This document shows, in pieces, positions 16,666-25,099 of a stretch of DNA of 64,000 bases; within the stretch, counting starts at the first letter, position 1; every line of letters begins with the position of its first letter. Position numbers and translations under genes: made by a program. Under the pieces are notes generated by a model. The model searched no databases. It was not told the origin of the DNA and worked only from the letters and a program-made list of their open reading frames with translations. Origin of the DNA: Polaromonas sp. (GTDB lineage: Bacteria > Pseudomonadota > Gammaproteobacteria > Burkholderiales > Burkholderiaceae_C); contig NZ_JAUYEY010000031.1 in assembly GCF_030689685.1 (NCBI RefSeq), positions 62,001-126,000 on the forward strand, given 5' to 3'.

Positions 16666-17976
16666 ATGGCCGTGACTGTTGAAACCCTTGAAAAGCTGGA
16701 ACGCAAGATGACCTTGACCCTGCCGGTCAACACCATCCAGTCCGAAGTCGATTCCCGTCTGAAACGGCTGGCGCGCACGGTCAAGATGGACGGCTTCCGT
16801 CCCGGCAAGGTCCCCATGAATGTGGTGGCCCAGCGTTACGGCTACTCGGTGCATTACGAAGTCATGAACGACAAGGTCGGCGAGGCTTTCTCGCAGGCCG
16901 CCAACGAGGCCAAGCTGCGTGTGGCTGGCCAGCCGCGTATCAGCGAAAAGGAAGGCGCGCCCGAGGGCGAGCTGGCTTTCGACGCCATTTTTGAGGTCTA
17001 CCCCGAGGTCAAGATCGGCGACCTGGCCAACGCCGAAGTCGAAAAGCTGACGTCTGAAGTCAGCGACGAAGCCATTGACAAGACCGTGGACATTTTGCGC
17101 AAGCAGCGCCGCACCTTTGCCCAGCGCGCCATGGACGCTGCGGCCCAGGACGGTGACCGCGCGACCATCGACTTTGAAGGCAAGATCGACGGCGAAACCT
17201 TTGCCGGCGGCAAGGCTGAGGCTTTCCAGTTTCTGGTCGGCGAAGGTCAGATGCTCAAGGAATTTGAAGATGCGGTGCGCGGCATGAAAAGCGGCGAAAG
17301 CAAGACCTTCCCCCTGAGTTTCCCGGCCGACTACCACGGCAAGGACGTGGCTGGCAAACAGGCGGACTTCATGGTCACGGTCAAGAAAATCGAAGCCGCA
17401 CACCTGCCCGAAGTCAACGAAGCCCTGGCCAAGTCGCTCGGCATTCTTGACGCCAGCGTCGAGGGCTTGCGTGCCGACATCAAGAAAAACCTGGAGCGTG
17501 AAGTCAAGTTTCGCTTGCTGGCCCGCAACAAGAATGCCGTGATGGACGCACTGCTGGCCAACGCCGAACTGGATGTTCCACAAGCGATTGTCCAGGCCGA
17601 GCTGGAGCGCATGGTCGAAGGCGCCCGCGCCGACCTCAAGCAACGCGGTATCAAGGACGCCGACAAGGCGCCGATTCCCGACGACATCTTCCGCCCGCAA
17701 GCCGAAAAACGCGTGCGCCTGGGCCTGGTGGTGGCCGAATTGACCCGCGCCAACAACTTGTTCCCCACCAGTGAGCAGGTCAAGGCCCATGTGCAGGAAC
17801 TGGCTTCCAGCTACGAGAAGCCCGAAGACGTGGTGCGCTGGTATTTTGGCGACGAAAAGCGAATGGCTGAAGTCGAGTCCGTGGTGATTGAAAACAATGT
17901 CACCGACTTCGTGATGGGCAAGGCCAAGGTTGTTCAAAAAGCCGTTGCCTTCGACGAGTTGATGGCGCAGAACTGA
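16666..17976 (+). CDS. tig: Trigger factor
   Basis: Ribosome-associated chaperone and peptidyl-prolyl isomerase, 436 aa, full length. The ribosome-docking signature GFRPGKVP is at about residues 44-51; the FKBP-type domain runs from about 160 to 245 (DGDRATIDFEGKIDGE... SFPADYHGKDVAGK), followed by the helical C-terminal substrate cradle. RBS TTAGGAGC precedes ATG. Heads the tig-clpP-clpX-lon block found across proteobacteria. Confidence 0.97.
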   Translation: MAVTVETLEKLERKMTLTLPVNTIQSEVDSRLKRLARTVKMDGFRPGKVPMNVVAQRYGYSVHYEVMNDKVGEAFSQAANEAKLRVAGQPRISEKEGAPEGELAFDAIFEVYPEVKIGDLANAEVEKLTSEVSDEAIDKTVDILRKQRRTFAQRAMDAAAQDGDRATIDFEGKIDGETFAGGKAEAFQFLVGEGQMLKEFEDAVRGMKSGESKTFPLSFPADYHGKDVAGKQADFMVTVKKIEAAHLPEVNEALAKSLGILDASVEGLRADIKKNLEREVKFRLLARNKNAVMDALLANAELDVPQAIVQAELERMVEGARADLKQRGIKDADKAPIPDDIFRPQAEKRVRLGLVVAELTRANNLFPTSEQVKAHVQELASSYEKPEDVVRWYFGDEKRMAEVESVVIENNVTDFVMGKAKVVQKAVAFDELMAQN

Positions 17977-18030
17977 CCGGCTGGCGGGCGCTCCGCCCGC
18001 CACTTGGTGGCAAATATCTGATGCGGGGGC

Positions 18031-18057
18031 TTGCGGCTACGGCTTCAAGCCCCATTT
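18031..18057 (+). promoter_or_regulatory. Candidate sigma-32 heat-shock promoter of clpP
   Basis: TTGCGG (18031-18036), 13-bp spacer, and CCCCATTTA (18050-18058) with a perfect -10 type element CCCCATTT. Only the first three bases of the -35 (TTG) match. ClpP belongs to the heat-shock regulon in E. coli, which supports the reading. Confidence 0.5.
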
Positions 18058-18093
18058 ATTTTGGGTAAAGTAGGCCCAACCTTTGGAGAACAT

Positions 18094-18714
18094 ATGAGCC
18101 CGTATAGCAGTGCACAGGAAATTCAGGGCCTCGGCATGGTGCCGATGGTGATCGAGCAGTCCGGCCGCGGTGAGCGCTCGTATGACATTTATTCGCGTCT
18201 TTTGAAAGAGCGCGTGATTTTCCTGGTCGGGCCGGTCAACGACCAGACCGCCAACCTGGTGGTGGCGCAGTTGCTCTTCCTGGAGAGCGAGAACCCCGAC
18301 AAGGACATCTCCTTCTATATCAACTCGCCGGGCGGTTCGGTGACGGCCGGCATGGCGATTTACGACACCATGCAATTCATCAAGCCCGACGTGTCCACGC
18401 TGTGCACCGGCATGGCCGCCAGCATGGGCGCTTTCCTGCTGGCCGCCGGCGCCAAGGGCAAGAGGTTTTCGCTGCCCAACTCGCGGGTGATGATTCACCA
18501 GCCCTCGGGCGGCGCCCAGGGGCAGGCCACGGACATTGAAATCCACGCCCGCGACATCCTGAAAACGCGCGAACAACTGAACCGCATCCTGGCCAACAAC
18601 ACCGGCCAGACCGTCGAAAAAATCGAGCGCGACACAGAACGTGATTACTTCATGTTTGCAGACGAGGCCAAGGCTTATGGCGTGGTGGATGAGGTGATCA
18701 GCAAGCGCCCCTGA
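18094..18714 (+). CDS. clpP: ATP-dependent Clp protease proteolytic subunit
   Basis: Serine peptidase that forms the tetradecameric chamber used by ClpX and ClpA. 206 aa from ATG 18094, with GGAG nine bases upstream; the track start 21 codons earlier has no support. Catalytic Ser lies in [11 protein letters not shown] (about residue 108), His in MIHQPSGG (about 133), and Asp in the following helix region. The usual short N-terminal propeptide is present ([17 protein letters not shown]). A terminator separates it from clpX. Confidence 0.97.
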   Translation: MSPYSSAQEIQGLGMVPMVIEQSGRGERSYDIYSRLLKERVIFLVGPVNDQTANLVVAQLLFLESENPDKDISFYINSPGGSVTAGMAIYDTMQFIKPDVSTLCTGMAASMGAFLLAAGAKGKRFSLPNSRVMIHQPSGGAQGQATDIEIHARDILKTREQLNRILANNTGQTVEKIERDTERDYFMFADEAKAYGVVDEVISKRP

Positions 18715-18752
18715 GCGCGCAGGCGCAAAAACCGGTCAGTTGCGACACGGCA

Positions 18753-18785
18753 ACGGCGTTTTCTGTAACAGAGAACGCCGTTTTT
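18753..18785 (+). terminator. Rho-independent terminator between clpP and clpX
   Basis: ACGGCGTTTTCTG/CAGAGAACGCCGT forms a 13-bp stem (one G-U) with a TAA loop and a T5 tail. It ends 55 bp before clpX, so clpX either has its own promoter or is reached by read-through. Confidence 0.85.
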
Positions 18786-18840
18786 ATTTGGTTATCATTG
18801 ACTCATCAACCCTTTCGGGATCCACAAAGGCACTCCACCA

Positions 18841-20106
18841 ATGGCCGAGAAAAAAGGCTCTTCCAGCGAAAAGACCCTGTATTGCTCCTTCTGCGGCAAA
18901 AGCCAGCATGAAGTCAAAAAGCTGATCGCAGGGCCGTCGGTCTTCATCTGTGATGAATGCATCGATTTGTGCAATGAAATCATTCGTGATGAGTTGCCCG
19001 CCGGGGAAGATGTGCGCGAAACGCGCGGCGACCTGCCGACGCCGCTGGAAATCAAGACCACGCTGGACGGCTATGTGATTGGCCAGGAACTGGCCAAGCG
19101 GACATTGGCCGTGGCAGTCTACAACCACTATAAACGCCTGCGTCACAAGGACAAGGCCAAAAAGGACGAGGTCGAGCTAACCAAAAGCAATATTTTGCTG
19201 ATCGGCCCGACCGGCTCCGGCAAGACCTTGCTGGCCCAGACCCTGGCGCGCACCCTCAATGTGCCGTTTGTGATGGCCGACGCCACCACGCTGACCGAAG
19301 CCGGGTACGTTGGTGAAGACGTCGAAAACATCATCCAGAAACTGCTGCAAAGCTGCAACTACGAAGTCGAGCGCGCGCAGCAGGGCATTGTCTACATCGA
19401 CGAAATTGACAAGATTTCGCGCAAGTCCGACAACCCCTCCATCACACGTGACGTGTCGGGCGAGGGCGTGCAACAGGCCCTGCTCAAACTGATCGAGGGC
19501 ACGATGGCGTCGGTTCCCCCGCAGGGCGGCCGCAAGCACCCGAACCAGGATTTTCTGCAGGTGGACACGACCAACATCCTGTTCATCTGCGGTGGTGCCT
19601 TCTCGGGGCTGGAAAAAGTCATTGAAAACCGCACCGAGGCCTCGGGCATCGGTTTTGGCGCAGCCGTCAAAAGCAAGAAGGCGCGCAGCCTGACCGAGTC
19701 CTTCAAGGACGTCGAGCCGGAAGACCTGATCAAGTTCGGCCTGATCCCCGAACTCGTGGGCCGCATGCCGGTGGTCGCCACCCTGGCCGAACTGACAGAA
19801 GACGCGCTGGTGCAGATCCTGACCGAGCCCAAAAACGCGGTCGTCAAACAGTTCAGCAAATTGTTGTCCATGGAAGGCGTGGACCTTGAGATTCGTCCTT
19901 CCGCGCTCAAGGCGATTGCCCGCAAGGCGCTTGCCCGCAAAACCGGGGCGCGCGGTCTGCGTTCGATTCTTGAGCAATCGCTGATTGACACCATGTTTGA
20001 CCTGCCCAACACCAGCAATGTTGAAAAGGTTGTGGTCGATGAATCGACCATCGAAGAGAACAAGGCGCCACTGCTGGTTTACCGTGAGTCTGCCAAACAG
20101 GCCTGA
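18841..20106 (+). CDS. clpX: ATP-dependent Clp protease ATP-binding subunit ClpX
   Basis: AAA+ unfoldase that feeds substrates to ClpP. 421 aa. An N-terminal zinc-binding domain with the C4 motif CSFCGKSQ...[10 protein letters not shown] is at residues about 15-42. Then come Walker A GPTGSGKT (about 121-128), the pore-1 loop GYVGEDVEN, Walker [11 protein letters not shown], and the ClpP-docking IGF loop in SGIGFGAAV (about 266-274). The C-terminal small AAA domain is complete. Downstream neighbour is lon. Confidence 0.97.
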   Translation: MAEKKGSSSEKTLYCSFCGKSQHEVKKLIAGPSVFICDECIDLCNEIIRDELPAGEDVRETRGDLPTPLEIKTTLDGYVIGQELAKRTLAVAVYNHYKRLRHKDKAKKDEVELTKSNILLIGPTGSGKTLLAQTLARTLNVPFVMADATTLTEAGYVGEDVENIIQKLLQSCNYEVERAQQGIVYIDEIDKISRKSDNPSITRDVSGEGVQQALLKLIEGTMASVPPQGGRKHPNQDFLQVDTTNILFICGGAFSGLEKVIENRTEASGIGFGAAVKSKKARSLTESFKDVEPEDLIKFGLIPELVGRMPVVATLAELTEDALVQILTEPKNAVVKQFSKLLSMEGVDLEIRPSALKAIARKALARKTGARGLRSILEQSLIDTMFDLPNTSNVEKVVVDESTIEENKAPLLVYRESAKQA

Positions 20107-20126
20107 TGCCGATGCAGAGGACCGGG

Positions 20127-20151
20127 TTGAAAACCGGACAGCATCCCCCAC
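20127..20151 (+). promoter_or_regulatory. Candidate sigma-32 heat-shock promoter of lon
   Basis: TTGAAA (20127-20132), 13-bp spacer, and CCCCAC (20146-20151; consensus CCCCAT). Same 13-bp geometry as the clpP candidate. It lies about 90 bp upstream of the lon start, in the clpX-lon gap. Confidence 0.5.
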
Positions 20152-20240
20152 GTTCAAGGTTATTGTTGTTGCCGAACCATGAAAGCCTGATACCCGTCAC
20201 GATGCCAGGGCTTTCGTTCAAGGCTTACCTCTAAGGTTCT

Positions 20241-22676
20241 ATGTCCGCACAAACCACGCTGCCTTCCAGTCCGATCGACCTGCCACTGCTTCCGCTTCGC
20301 GATGTGGTGGTCTTTCCCCACATGGTGATTCCACTGTTTGTTGGCCGGCCTAAAAGTATCAAGGCCCTCGAATCGGCGATGGAGGCCGAGCGCCGCATCA
20401 TGCTGGTGGCCCAAAAAACGGCAGCCAAGGATGAGCCGTCCGTCGAGGACATGTTCGAGGTCGGTTGTGTGGCGACCATCCTGCAGATGCTCAAGCTGCC
20501 CGACGGCACGGTCAAGGTGTTGGTCGAAGGCCAGCAACGCGCCAAGGTCAACAAGATCGAGGAGGGTGAGCTTCACTTCAGCGCCAATGTGACGCCGGTT
20601 GAACCGGAGGTCGCGCTGCCCGGCGACAAGACCAGCGAAGTCGAGGCCTTGCGCCGCGCGGTGATGCAGCAGTTCGACCACTACGTCAAGCTGAACAAGA
20701 AGATACCGCCCGAGATACTGACATCGATCTCCAGCATCGACGATGCCGGGCGTTTGGCAGACACCATCGCTGCGCATCTTCCGCTCAAGCTTGATGCAAA
20801 ACAGGTCATTCTGGATCTGGATAAGGTCAAGACCCGCCTTGAAAATCTGTACGAGCAGCTTGAGCGCGAGGTCGACATCCTCAACGTCGATAAAAAAATC
20901 CGTGGCCGCGTCAAGCGCCAGATGGAAAAAAACCAGCGCGACTTTTACCTGAACGAGCAGGTCAAGGCGATCCAGAAAGAGTTGGGTGAAGGCGAAGAAG
21001 GCGCCGACATCGAGGAGATCGAGAAAAAGATCAAGGCCGCCAAGATGCCGCAGGAAGCCCGCAAAAAGACCGAGAGCGAGCTCAAAAAACTCAAGCTGAT
21101 GTCGCCGATGTCGGCCGAGGCCACGGTGGTGCGCACCTACATCGATGTGCTGACCGGTTTGCCATGGAGCAAGAAGACCAAGATCAAACACGACCTGGCC
21201 AATGCCGAAGTGGTGCTCGACGAAGACCACTACGGGCTGGAAAAGGTCAAGGACCGCATCGTGGAATACCTCGCGGTGCAGCAGCGCGTGGACAAACTGA
21301 AGGCGCCCATTCTTTGCCTGGTCGGCCCTCCGGGTGTCGGCAAAACTTCGCTGGGTCAGTCGATTGCCAAGGCCACGGGCCGCAAGTACGTGCGCATGGC
21401 CCTCGGTGGCATGCGTGATGAAGCCGAGATTCGCGGCCACCGCCGGACCTACATCGGCGCGCTGCCGGGCAAGGTGCTGCAAAGCCTGGCGAAGGCCGGA
21501 ACGCGCAACCCGCTGTTCCTGCTCGACGAGATCGACAAACTGGGCACGGACTTCCGGGGCGATCCTTCCAGCGCCTTGCTGGAGGTGCTGGACCCTGAGC
21601 AGAACCACACCTTTGGCGACCATTATGTCGAGGTCGATTTCGACCTGAGCGACGTGATGTTCGTGGCGACTTCCAACTCCATGAACATTCCGCCTGCGCT
21701 GCTGGACCGTATGGAAGTGATCCGCCTGTCGGGTTACACCGAGGATGAAAAAACCAGCATCGCCATGCGTTACCTGTTGCCCAAGCAACAGAAGAACAAC
21801 GGCGTCAAGGAAGACGAGCTGGAGATCCAGGAGCAGGCGGTGCGCGACATCGTGCGTTACTACACGCGTGAAGCGGGTGTGCGTTCGCTTGAGCGCGAGC
21901 TCTCCAAGATATGCCGCAAGGTGGTCAAGGGCATCCAGCTGAAAAAGATGGAACCCAAGGTCATCGTGACTGCGGACAACCTCAATGACTACCTGGGAGT
22001 ACGCAAATTTGACTATGGCCGTGCGGAGAACCACCACCAGGTCGGCCAGGTGGTGGGCCTGGCCTGGACCGAGGTCGGCGGTGACCTGCTGACGATCGAG
22101 GCCGCCATGATGCCGGGCAAGGGTGTGATCACACGCACCGGATCGCTTGGCGACGTGATGAAGGAATCCGTGGAGGCCGCGCGCACCGTGGTGCGCAGCC
22201 GTTCACGGGTGCTGGGCATCAAGGACGAGATGTTCGAAAAACGCGATATCCACATCCACGTGCCCGATGGCGCCACGCCCAAGGATGGCCCGAGTGCGGG
22301 TGCGGCGATGACAACGGCCTTTGTGTCGGCCATCACCGGGATCCCGGTGCGCGGCGATGTCGCCATGACCGGCGAGATCACCTTGCGCGGCGAAGTCACC
22401 GCCATTGGTGGCCTGAAGGAAAAGCTGCTGGCCGCGCTGCGCGGTGGCATCAAGACCGTGATCATTCCGGAAGAGAACGCCAAGGACCTGCAGGAAATCC
22501 CCGAGAACGTGAAGAACGGCCTCGAGATCGTGCCGGTCAAATGGATTGACCAGGTGCTGCAGATTGCGCTGGTGCGCCAGCCCATCCCCTTGACCGAGGA
22601 AGAGGCTGCCGTCGCGACGGCAGCAGCAGTGGTGGTTGCTCCGGCCGTGGAAGTGACGGGCAGCATCACTCATTGA
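20241..22676 (+). CDS. lon: Lon protease
   Basis: ATP-dependent serine protease degrading damaged and regulatory proteins, 811 aa. Order: N-terminal substrate domain ([20 protein letters not shown]), a coiled coil rich in K/E (about residues 215-290), AAA+ module with Walker [16 protein letters not shown] and Walker [11 protein letters not shown], and a C-terminal protease domain with catalytic Ser in DGPSAGAAM and Lys in [11 protein letters not shown]. The Ala/Val-rich tail ([15 protein letters not shown]) is longer than in E. coli. A heat-shock promoter is probable. Confidence 0.97.
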   Translation: MSAQTTLPSSPIDLPLLPLRDVVVFPHMVIPLFVGRPKSIKALESAMEAERRIMLVAQKTAAKDEPSVEDMFEVGCVATILQMLKLPDGTVKVLVEGQQRAKVNKIEEGELHFSANVTPVEPEVALPGDKTSEVEALRRAVMQQFDHYVKLNKKIPPEILTSISSIDDAGRLADTIAAHLPLKLDAKQVILDLDKVKTRLENLYEQLEREVDILNVDKKIRGRVKRQMEKNQRDFYLNEQVKAIQKELGEGEEGADIEEIEKKIKAAKMPQEARKKTESELKKLKLMSPMSAEATVVRTYIDVLTGLPWSKKTKIKHDLANAEVVLDEDHYGLEKVKDRIVEYLAVQQRVDKLKAPILCLVGPPGVGKTSLGQSIAKATGRKYVRMALGGMRDEAEIRGHRRTYIGALPGKVLQSLAKAGTRNPLFLLDEIDKLGTDFRGDPSSALLEVLDPEQNHTFGDHYVEVDFDLSDVMFVATSNSMNIPPALLDRMEVIRLSGYTEDEKTSIAMRYLLPKQQKNNGVKEDELEIQEQAVRDIVRYYTREAGVRSLERELSKICRKVVKGIQLKKMEPKVIVTADNLNDYLGVRKFDYGRAENHHQVGQVVGLAWTEVGGDLLTIEAAMMPGKGVITRTGSLGDVMKESVEAARTVVRSRSRVLGIKDEMFEKRDIHIHVPDGATPKDGPSAGAAMTTAFVSAITGIPVRGDVAMTGEITLRGEVTAIGGLKEKLLAALRGGIKTVIIPEENAKDLQEIPENVKNGLEIVPVKWIDQVLQIALVRQPIPLTEEEAAVATAAAVVVAPAVEVTGSITH

Positions 22677-22693
22677 GCAACCTTTTTACCGGC

Positions 22694-22726
22694 TTGTTCG
22701 TAAGGGGTAAAAAACTGCGCTATAAT
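22694..22726 (+). promoter_or_regulatory. Promoter of the tRNA-Gly/Cys/Leu cluster
   Basis: A perfect -10 TATAAT at 22721-22726 with a weak -35 (TTGTTC, 22694-22699; long 21-bp spacer) ends 14 bp before tRNA-Gly. Confidence 0.55.
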
Positions 22727-22740
22727 TTGAGGCTGTAATC

Positions 22741-22816
22741 GCGGGAGTAGCTCAGTTGGTAGAGCGCAACCTTGCCAAGGTTGAGGTCGAGAGTTCGAGA
22801 CTCTTCTCCCGCTCCA
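22741..22816 (+). tRNA. tRNA-Gly (anticodon GCC)
   Basis: 76 nt. Acceptor GCGGGAG/CTCCCGC, D-arm AGCTCAGTTGGTAGAGC, anticodon stem-loop CAACC TTGCCAA GGTTG, T-loop TTCGAGA, and encoded TCCA end. First of three tRNAs, spaced by small terminator-like hairpins. Confidence 0.98.
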
Positions 22817-22821
22817 ATTCA

Positions 22822-22853
22822 AAAGGGCAGCACGTCAAAATGCTGTCCTTTTT
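22822..22853 (+). terminator. Rho-independent terminator after tRNA-Gly
   Basis: AAAGGGCAGCA / TGCTGTCCTTT stem (one G-U) with loop CGTCAAAA and a run of T. Confidence 0.8.
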
Positions 22854-22904
22854 CATTGGGTTGTTGCTGTTAGTAGAATTGGTTTATTGAGCCCGACAGA
22901 TCAA

Positions 22905-22978
22905 GGCGCGGTAACAAAGCGGTTATGTACCGGATTGCAAATCCGGCTAGCCCGGTTCGACTCCGGGCCGCGCCTCCA
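22905..22978 (+). tRNA. tRNA-Cys (anticodon GCA)
   Basis: 74 nt. Acceptor GGCGCGG/CCGCGCC, D-arm AACAAAGCGGTTATGT, anticodon stem-loop CCGGA TTGCAAA TCCGG, T-arm CCCGG TTCGACT CCGGG, and a TCCA end. Confidence 0.97.
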
Positions 22979-22994
22979 CCCAAGTTTTTTTGCC

Positions 22995-23017
22995 AGCCCC
23001 TGCAATGGGGCTTTTTT
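22995..23017 (+). terminator. Rho-independent terminator after tRNA-Cys
   Basis: AGCCCC-TGCAAT-GGGGCT followed by TTTTTT. Confidence 0.8.
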
Positions 23018-23036
23018 GTTTCACAATGAGAGCCCT

Positions 23037-23130
23037 GCCCGGGTGGTGAAATTGGTAGACACATCGGACTTAAAATCCGCCGCTTTCCTGCATAAGGGGC
23101 GTACCGGTTCGATTCCGGTCCCGGGCACCA
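23037..23130 (+). tRNA. tRNA-Leu (anticodon UAA)
   Basis: 94-nt class II tRNA. Acceptor GCCCGGG/CCCGGGC, D-arm AAATTGGTAGACAC, anticodon loop CTTAAAA (TAA), a long variable arm, T-loop TTCGATT, and an ACCA end. It reads UUR leucine codons, complementing tRNA-Leu(UAG) at 16488. Confidence 0.96.
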
Positions 23131-23228
23131 CATGACAGTTTCCTGATGCATTGCAAGTCCTTGGCGCTGCAATTTCCCCCTTCCGTGGTCATGTTTATTT
23201 CAGGCTGCAACTGGTTAAGATAGATTCC

Positions 23229-23867
23229 ATGGCCCGCTACAACACACCTCCTTTTGAAATTCACGTTCACGGCGAAGTGCCCTTGCGTGACGACATCGGT
23301 TTCGAGCAGTTGCAGGATGCGCTGAAACCACTGTGGGCATACGCGGGCGCCAAATCGCTGGCGGATGGCGCGGCCAGCGTGTACGAGGAAGAGCCGGGCA
23401 TACGTTTCGACGCCCACCAGCATTTGCTGCAGCTATGCTGGACGGTTCCGGGTGATGAAGACTTTCGGCAGGTGCTTGACGAAGTCTGCATGGCCCTCAA
23501 CGAGATGGCCGTCAGTGGCGCACCGATTGAAGTCACGTTTTACGATGCCGATTTTGACGAAGATGAAGAGCGCGACGGCGAAGAAGCCAGAGACGACTTT
23601 GCCATGTATTTTGTGGGCCCTACGCCGGCCGCCATCATGCAGGTCCAGCGCGACCTGCTGGTGCAGGACATGATCGGCCTGATGGAGCGGCATTTCGATG
23701 CCACCGAACTCGGTGACGTGGTGGCGGCGGTGGACAAGTTGTTCGAGCAGCGCTTTGAAACATTGGTCAATTCCATGCAACTGGGCCGACCCCCGCGCGG
23801 CCTAGGCGGGCCGCAGGGTGGCTCCAGTCACGGTGGTGGTGGGCGCAAGCCGCGACACCTGCACTAG
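23229..23867 (+). CDS. Hypothetical protein, acidic, Gly-rich tail
   Basis: 212-aa soluble protein, start ATG 23229 (MARYNTPPFEIHVHGEVPLRDD). No named family recognised. It has a very acidic stretch DADFDEDEERDGEEARDD (about residues 107-124), a helical C-terminal half (LMERHFDATELGDVVAAVDKLFEQRFE), then a low-complexity tail with SSHGGGGRKPRHLH. The stop codon TAG is part of the left end of the 170-bp palindromic element, so the tail may be shorter or longer in relatives. Single gene after the tRNA cluster. Confidence 0.7.
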   Translation: MARYNTPPFEIHVHGEVPLRDDIGFEQLQDALKPLWAYAGAKSLADGAASVYEEEPGIRFDAHQHLLQLCWTVPGDEDFRQVLDEVCMALNEMAVSGAPIEVTFYDADFDEDEERDGEEARDDFAMYFVGPTPAAIMQVQRDLLVQDMIGLMERHFDATELGDVVAAVDKLFEQRFETLVNSMQLGRPPRGLGGPQGGSSHGGGGRKPRHLH

Positions 23868-24032
23868 GAGCCTGGGCGGCAGAAGGGACGTCGGCTGCAA
23901 AGCGGCCGCGACGGTCCATTTTCCGCCGGTTTTTTGCCCCATAGCTACGGCTATGAGGCTGCAAACCCGGCAAAAACTGTCCTCGCCGGGGCCACTTTTC
24001 GCTTCGACGCCTTCTGTCGCCCAGACTCCTAG
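23864..24032 (+). repeat. 170-bp palindromic repeat element, copy 1
   Basis: Ends are inverted repeats CTAGGAGCCTGGGCGGCAGA / TCTGTCGCCCAGACTCCTAG, and the whole unit is an imperfect palindrome with a central CATAGCTACGGCTATG. A second copy in the same orientation is at 45935. The size and ends suggest a MITE-like or REP-like unit. It carries no coding capacity. Confidence 0.85.
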
Positions 24033-24200
24033 CAGAACGGCATTGCGAGTCAGCCTGATTTGCTGGATGCTCAGCGCTCGCTGTTTTCGGCGCGGCAAGC
24101 GGTGGTGCAGACCCGGCTGCGGCAATGGCAGAACCAGGTCACGCTTTACAAAATACTGGGCGGTGGCTGGAAGGACGAGGGCGCGCAGGCCACACCCTGA
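24033..24200 (+). pseudogene. 3' stump of an RND efflux outer-membrane factor gene (TolC/NodT family)
   Basis: The frame from 24033 translates to 55 residues ending ATP-stop. It contains DLLDAQRSLFSARQAVVQTR and QVTLYKILGGGW, the diagnostic C-terminus of NodT/OprM-type outer-membrane efflux proteins (..vLdaqrsLfaaqqalvqtr..lvaLYkaLGGGW). There is no start and nothing homologous upstream; the palindromic element abuts the first remaining codon, so about 90% of the gene is gone. The track did not list it. The RND pump at 12-16 kb lacks such a partner, but nothing proves this was it. Confidence 0.8.
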
Positions 24201-24269
24201 GGAATCGCTTTCGATCCGGCTGCCGCGCATCGGCAAGGACTTGTTCAGCGCTTCACCCAGTTTTCGGTT

Positions 24270-24938
24270 TCAGCGGCTGAGCCGGTCGGCAAAGTTGTGG
24301 TTCACATCGCGATGGCCTGCCTCGTCATCGCGTATCAGCAAGATGACATCGCGCAGGCGCGCACCGGCGGGTAGCTTCCAGTAGTCGATTGCGACCTGCG
24401 GCGCAGCCACGTTCTCGTACTGGCCGCTGTCTATGCCGGCCAGGTATTCGGTGTAGCTGTACACCGCTTCTTCCTCAAAATAACCGACCAGGCGGTGGGC
24501 GGTACGCGCTGACACCAGGTACAGCAGAAAAAACAGGTTGTAGAAAATGCCCTGGGCCAGCATGACCATCGCGCGCTCTAGCTGACTGGGTTGTGCAATG
24601 TGGATGAAGGTCATCAGGTGCATGCGCTCATTCTCGGCTTCATCAAGCAGGGTGCGAATCCAACCCTCGTCATCCTTCATGCTGCGCAGGGATTTCAGGT
24701 GGATCAACGCACCCCCCACCATGCCGGGCACCGCCGCGACGGTTTCCAGCACAACGGCCCGGTTGCCGTAACGCCCGGCAAAGAAGGTGTCTGCCAGAAA
24801 ACGCAGGAAACGGGTGGTTCGCCATGCAAACCAATCCGAAAAGTCCGACTGGGCATGGTGCAGTTGTTGGGGCGGTTTTGGCAGCACGGCGAGGTTCCTG
24901 AGGTCAAGAGGGGCTGGGCGACCCAAGTGTGCGTTCAT
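24270..24938 (-). CDS. aox: Alternative (ubiquinol) oxidase
   Basis: Membrane-surface di-iron quinol oxidase that reduces O2 to water without pumping protons and is insensitive to cyanide and NO in known examples. 222 aa. All iron-ligand motifs are recognisable: LETVAAVPGM (residues about 64-73), DEAENERMHLM (about 100-110), FEEEAVYSY (about 153-161) and DDEAGHRDVNH (about 204-214). It has two hydrophobic stretches, as in plant and Novosphingobium enzymes. Single gene, minus strand, divergent from an MFS transporter. AOX is uncommon in bacteria. Confidence 0.93.
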   Translation of the reverse strand: MNAHLGRPAPLDLRNLAVLPKPPQQLHHAQSDFSDWFAWRTTRFLRFLADTFFAGRYGNRAVVLETVAAVPGMVGGALIHLKSLRSMKDDEGWIRTLLDEAENERMHLMTFIHIAQPSQLERAMVMLAQGIFYNLFFLLYLVSARTAHRLVGYFEEEAVYSYTEYLAGIDSGQYENVAAPQVAIDYWKLPAGARLRDVILLIRDDEAGHRDVNHNFADRLSR

Positions 24939-24989
24939 TCGGATTTCACCCCTGCAACAAGGGGCTTCCCGAGTATGTTTCAGCCCCTA

Positions 24990-25031
24990 AGCCCTTGTCT
25001 GGTATGCGCGAGCAGCTATAAAAAACATAGC
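24990..25031 (+). repeat. Interspersed CAGCTAT...ATAGC repeat
   Basis: AGCCCTTGTCTGGTATGCGCGAGCAGCTAT, then AAAAAACATAGC. It lies in the divergent AOX/MFS promoter region. Confidence 0.75.
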
Positions 25032-25036
25032 GTTCG

Positions 25037-25053
25037 ATTCCGCTGCGCGGAAT
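25037..25053. promoter_or_regulatory. Perfect inverted repeat in the AOX/MFS intergenic region
   Basis: ATTCCGC-TGC-GCGGAAT, a perfect 7-bp dyad. Candidate operator or small hairpin; regulator unknown. Confidence 0.35.
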
Positions 25054-25099
25054 TGTCAAAACAGTGGTTTATGCTTGGTGCCACTTCAGGAGTTCAATC

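Noticed and set aside
20160-22037. 625-aa minus-strand ORF opposite lon
   Set aside because: Shadow frame of lon; composition typical of antisense GC3-rich codons.
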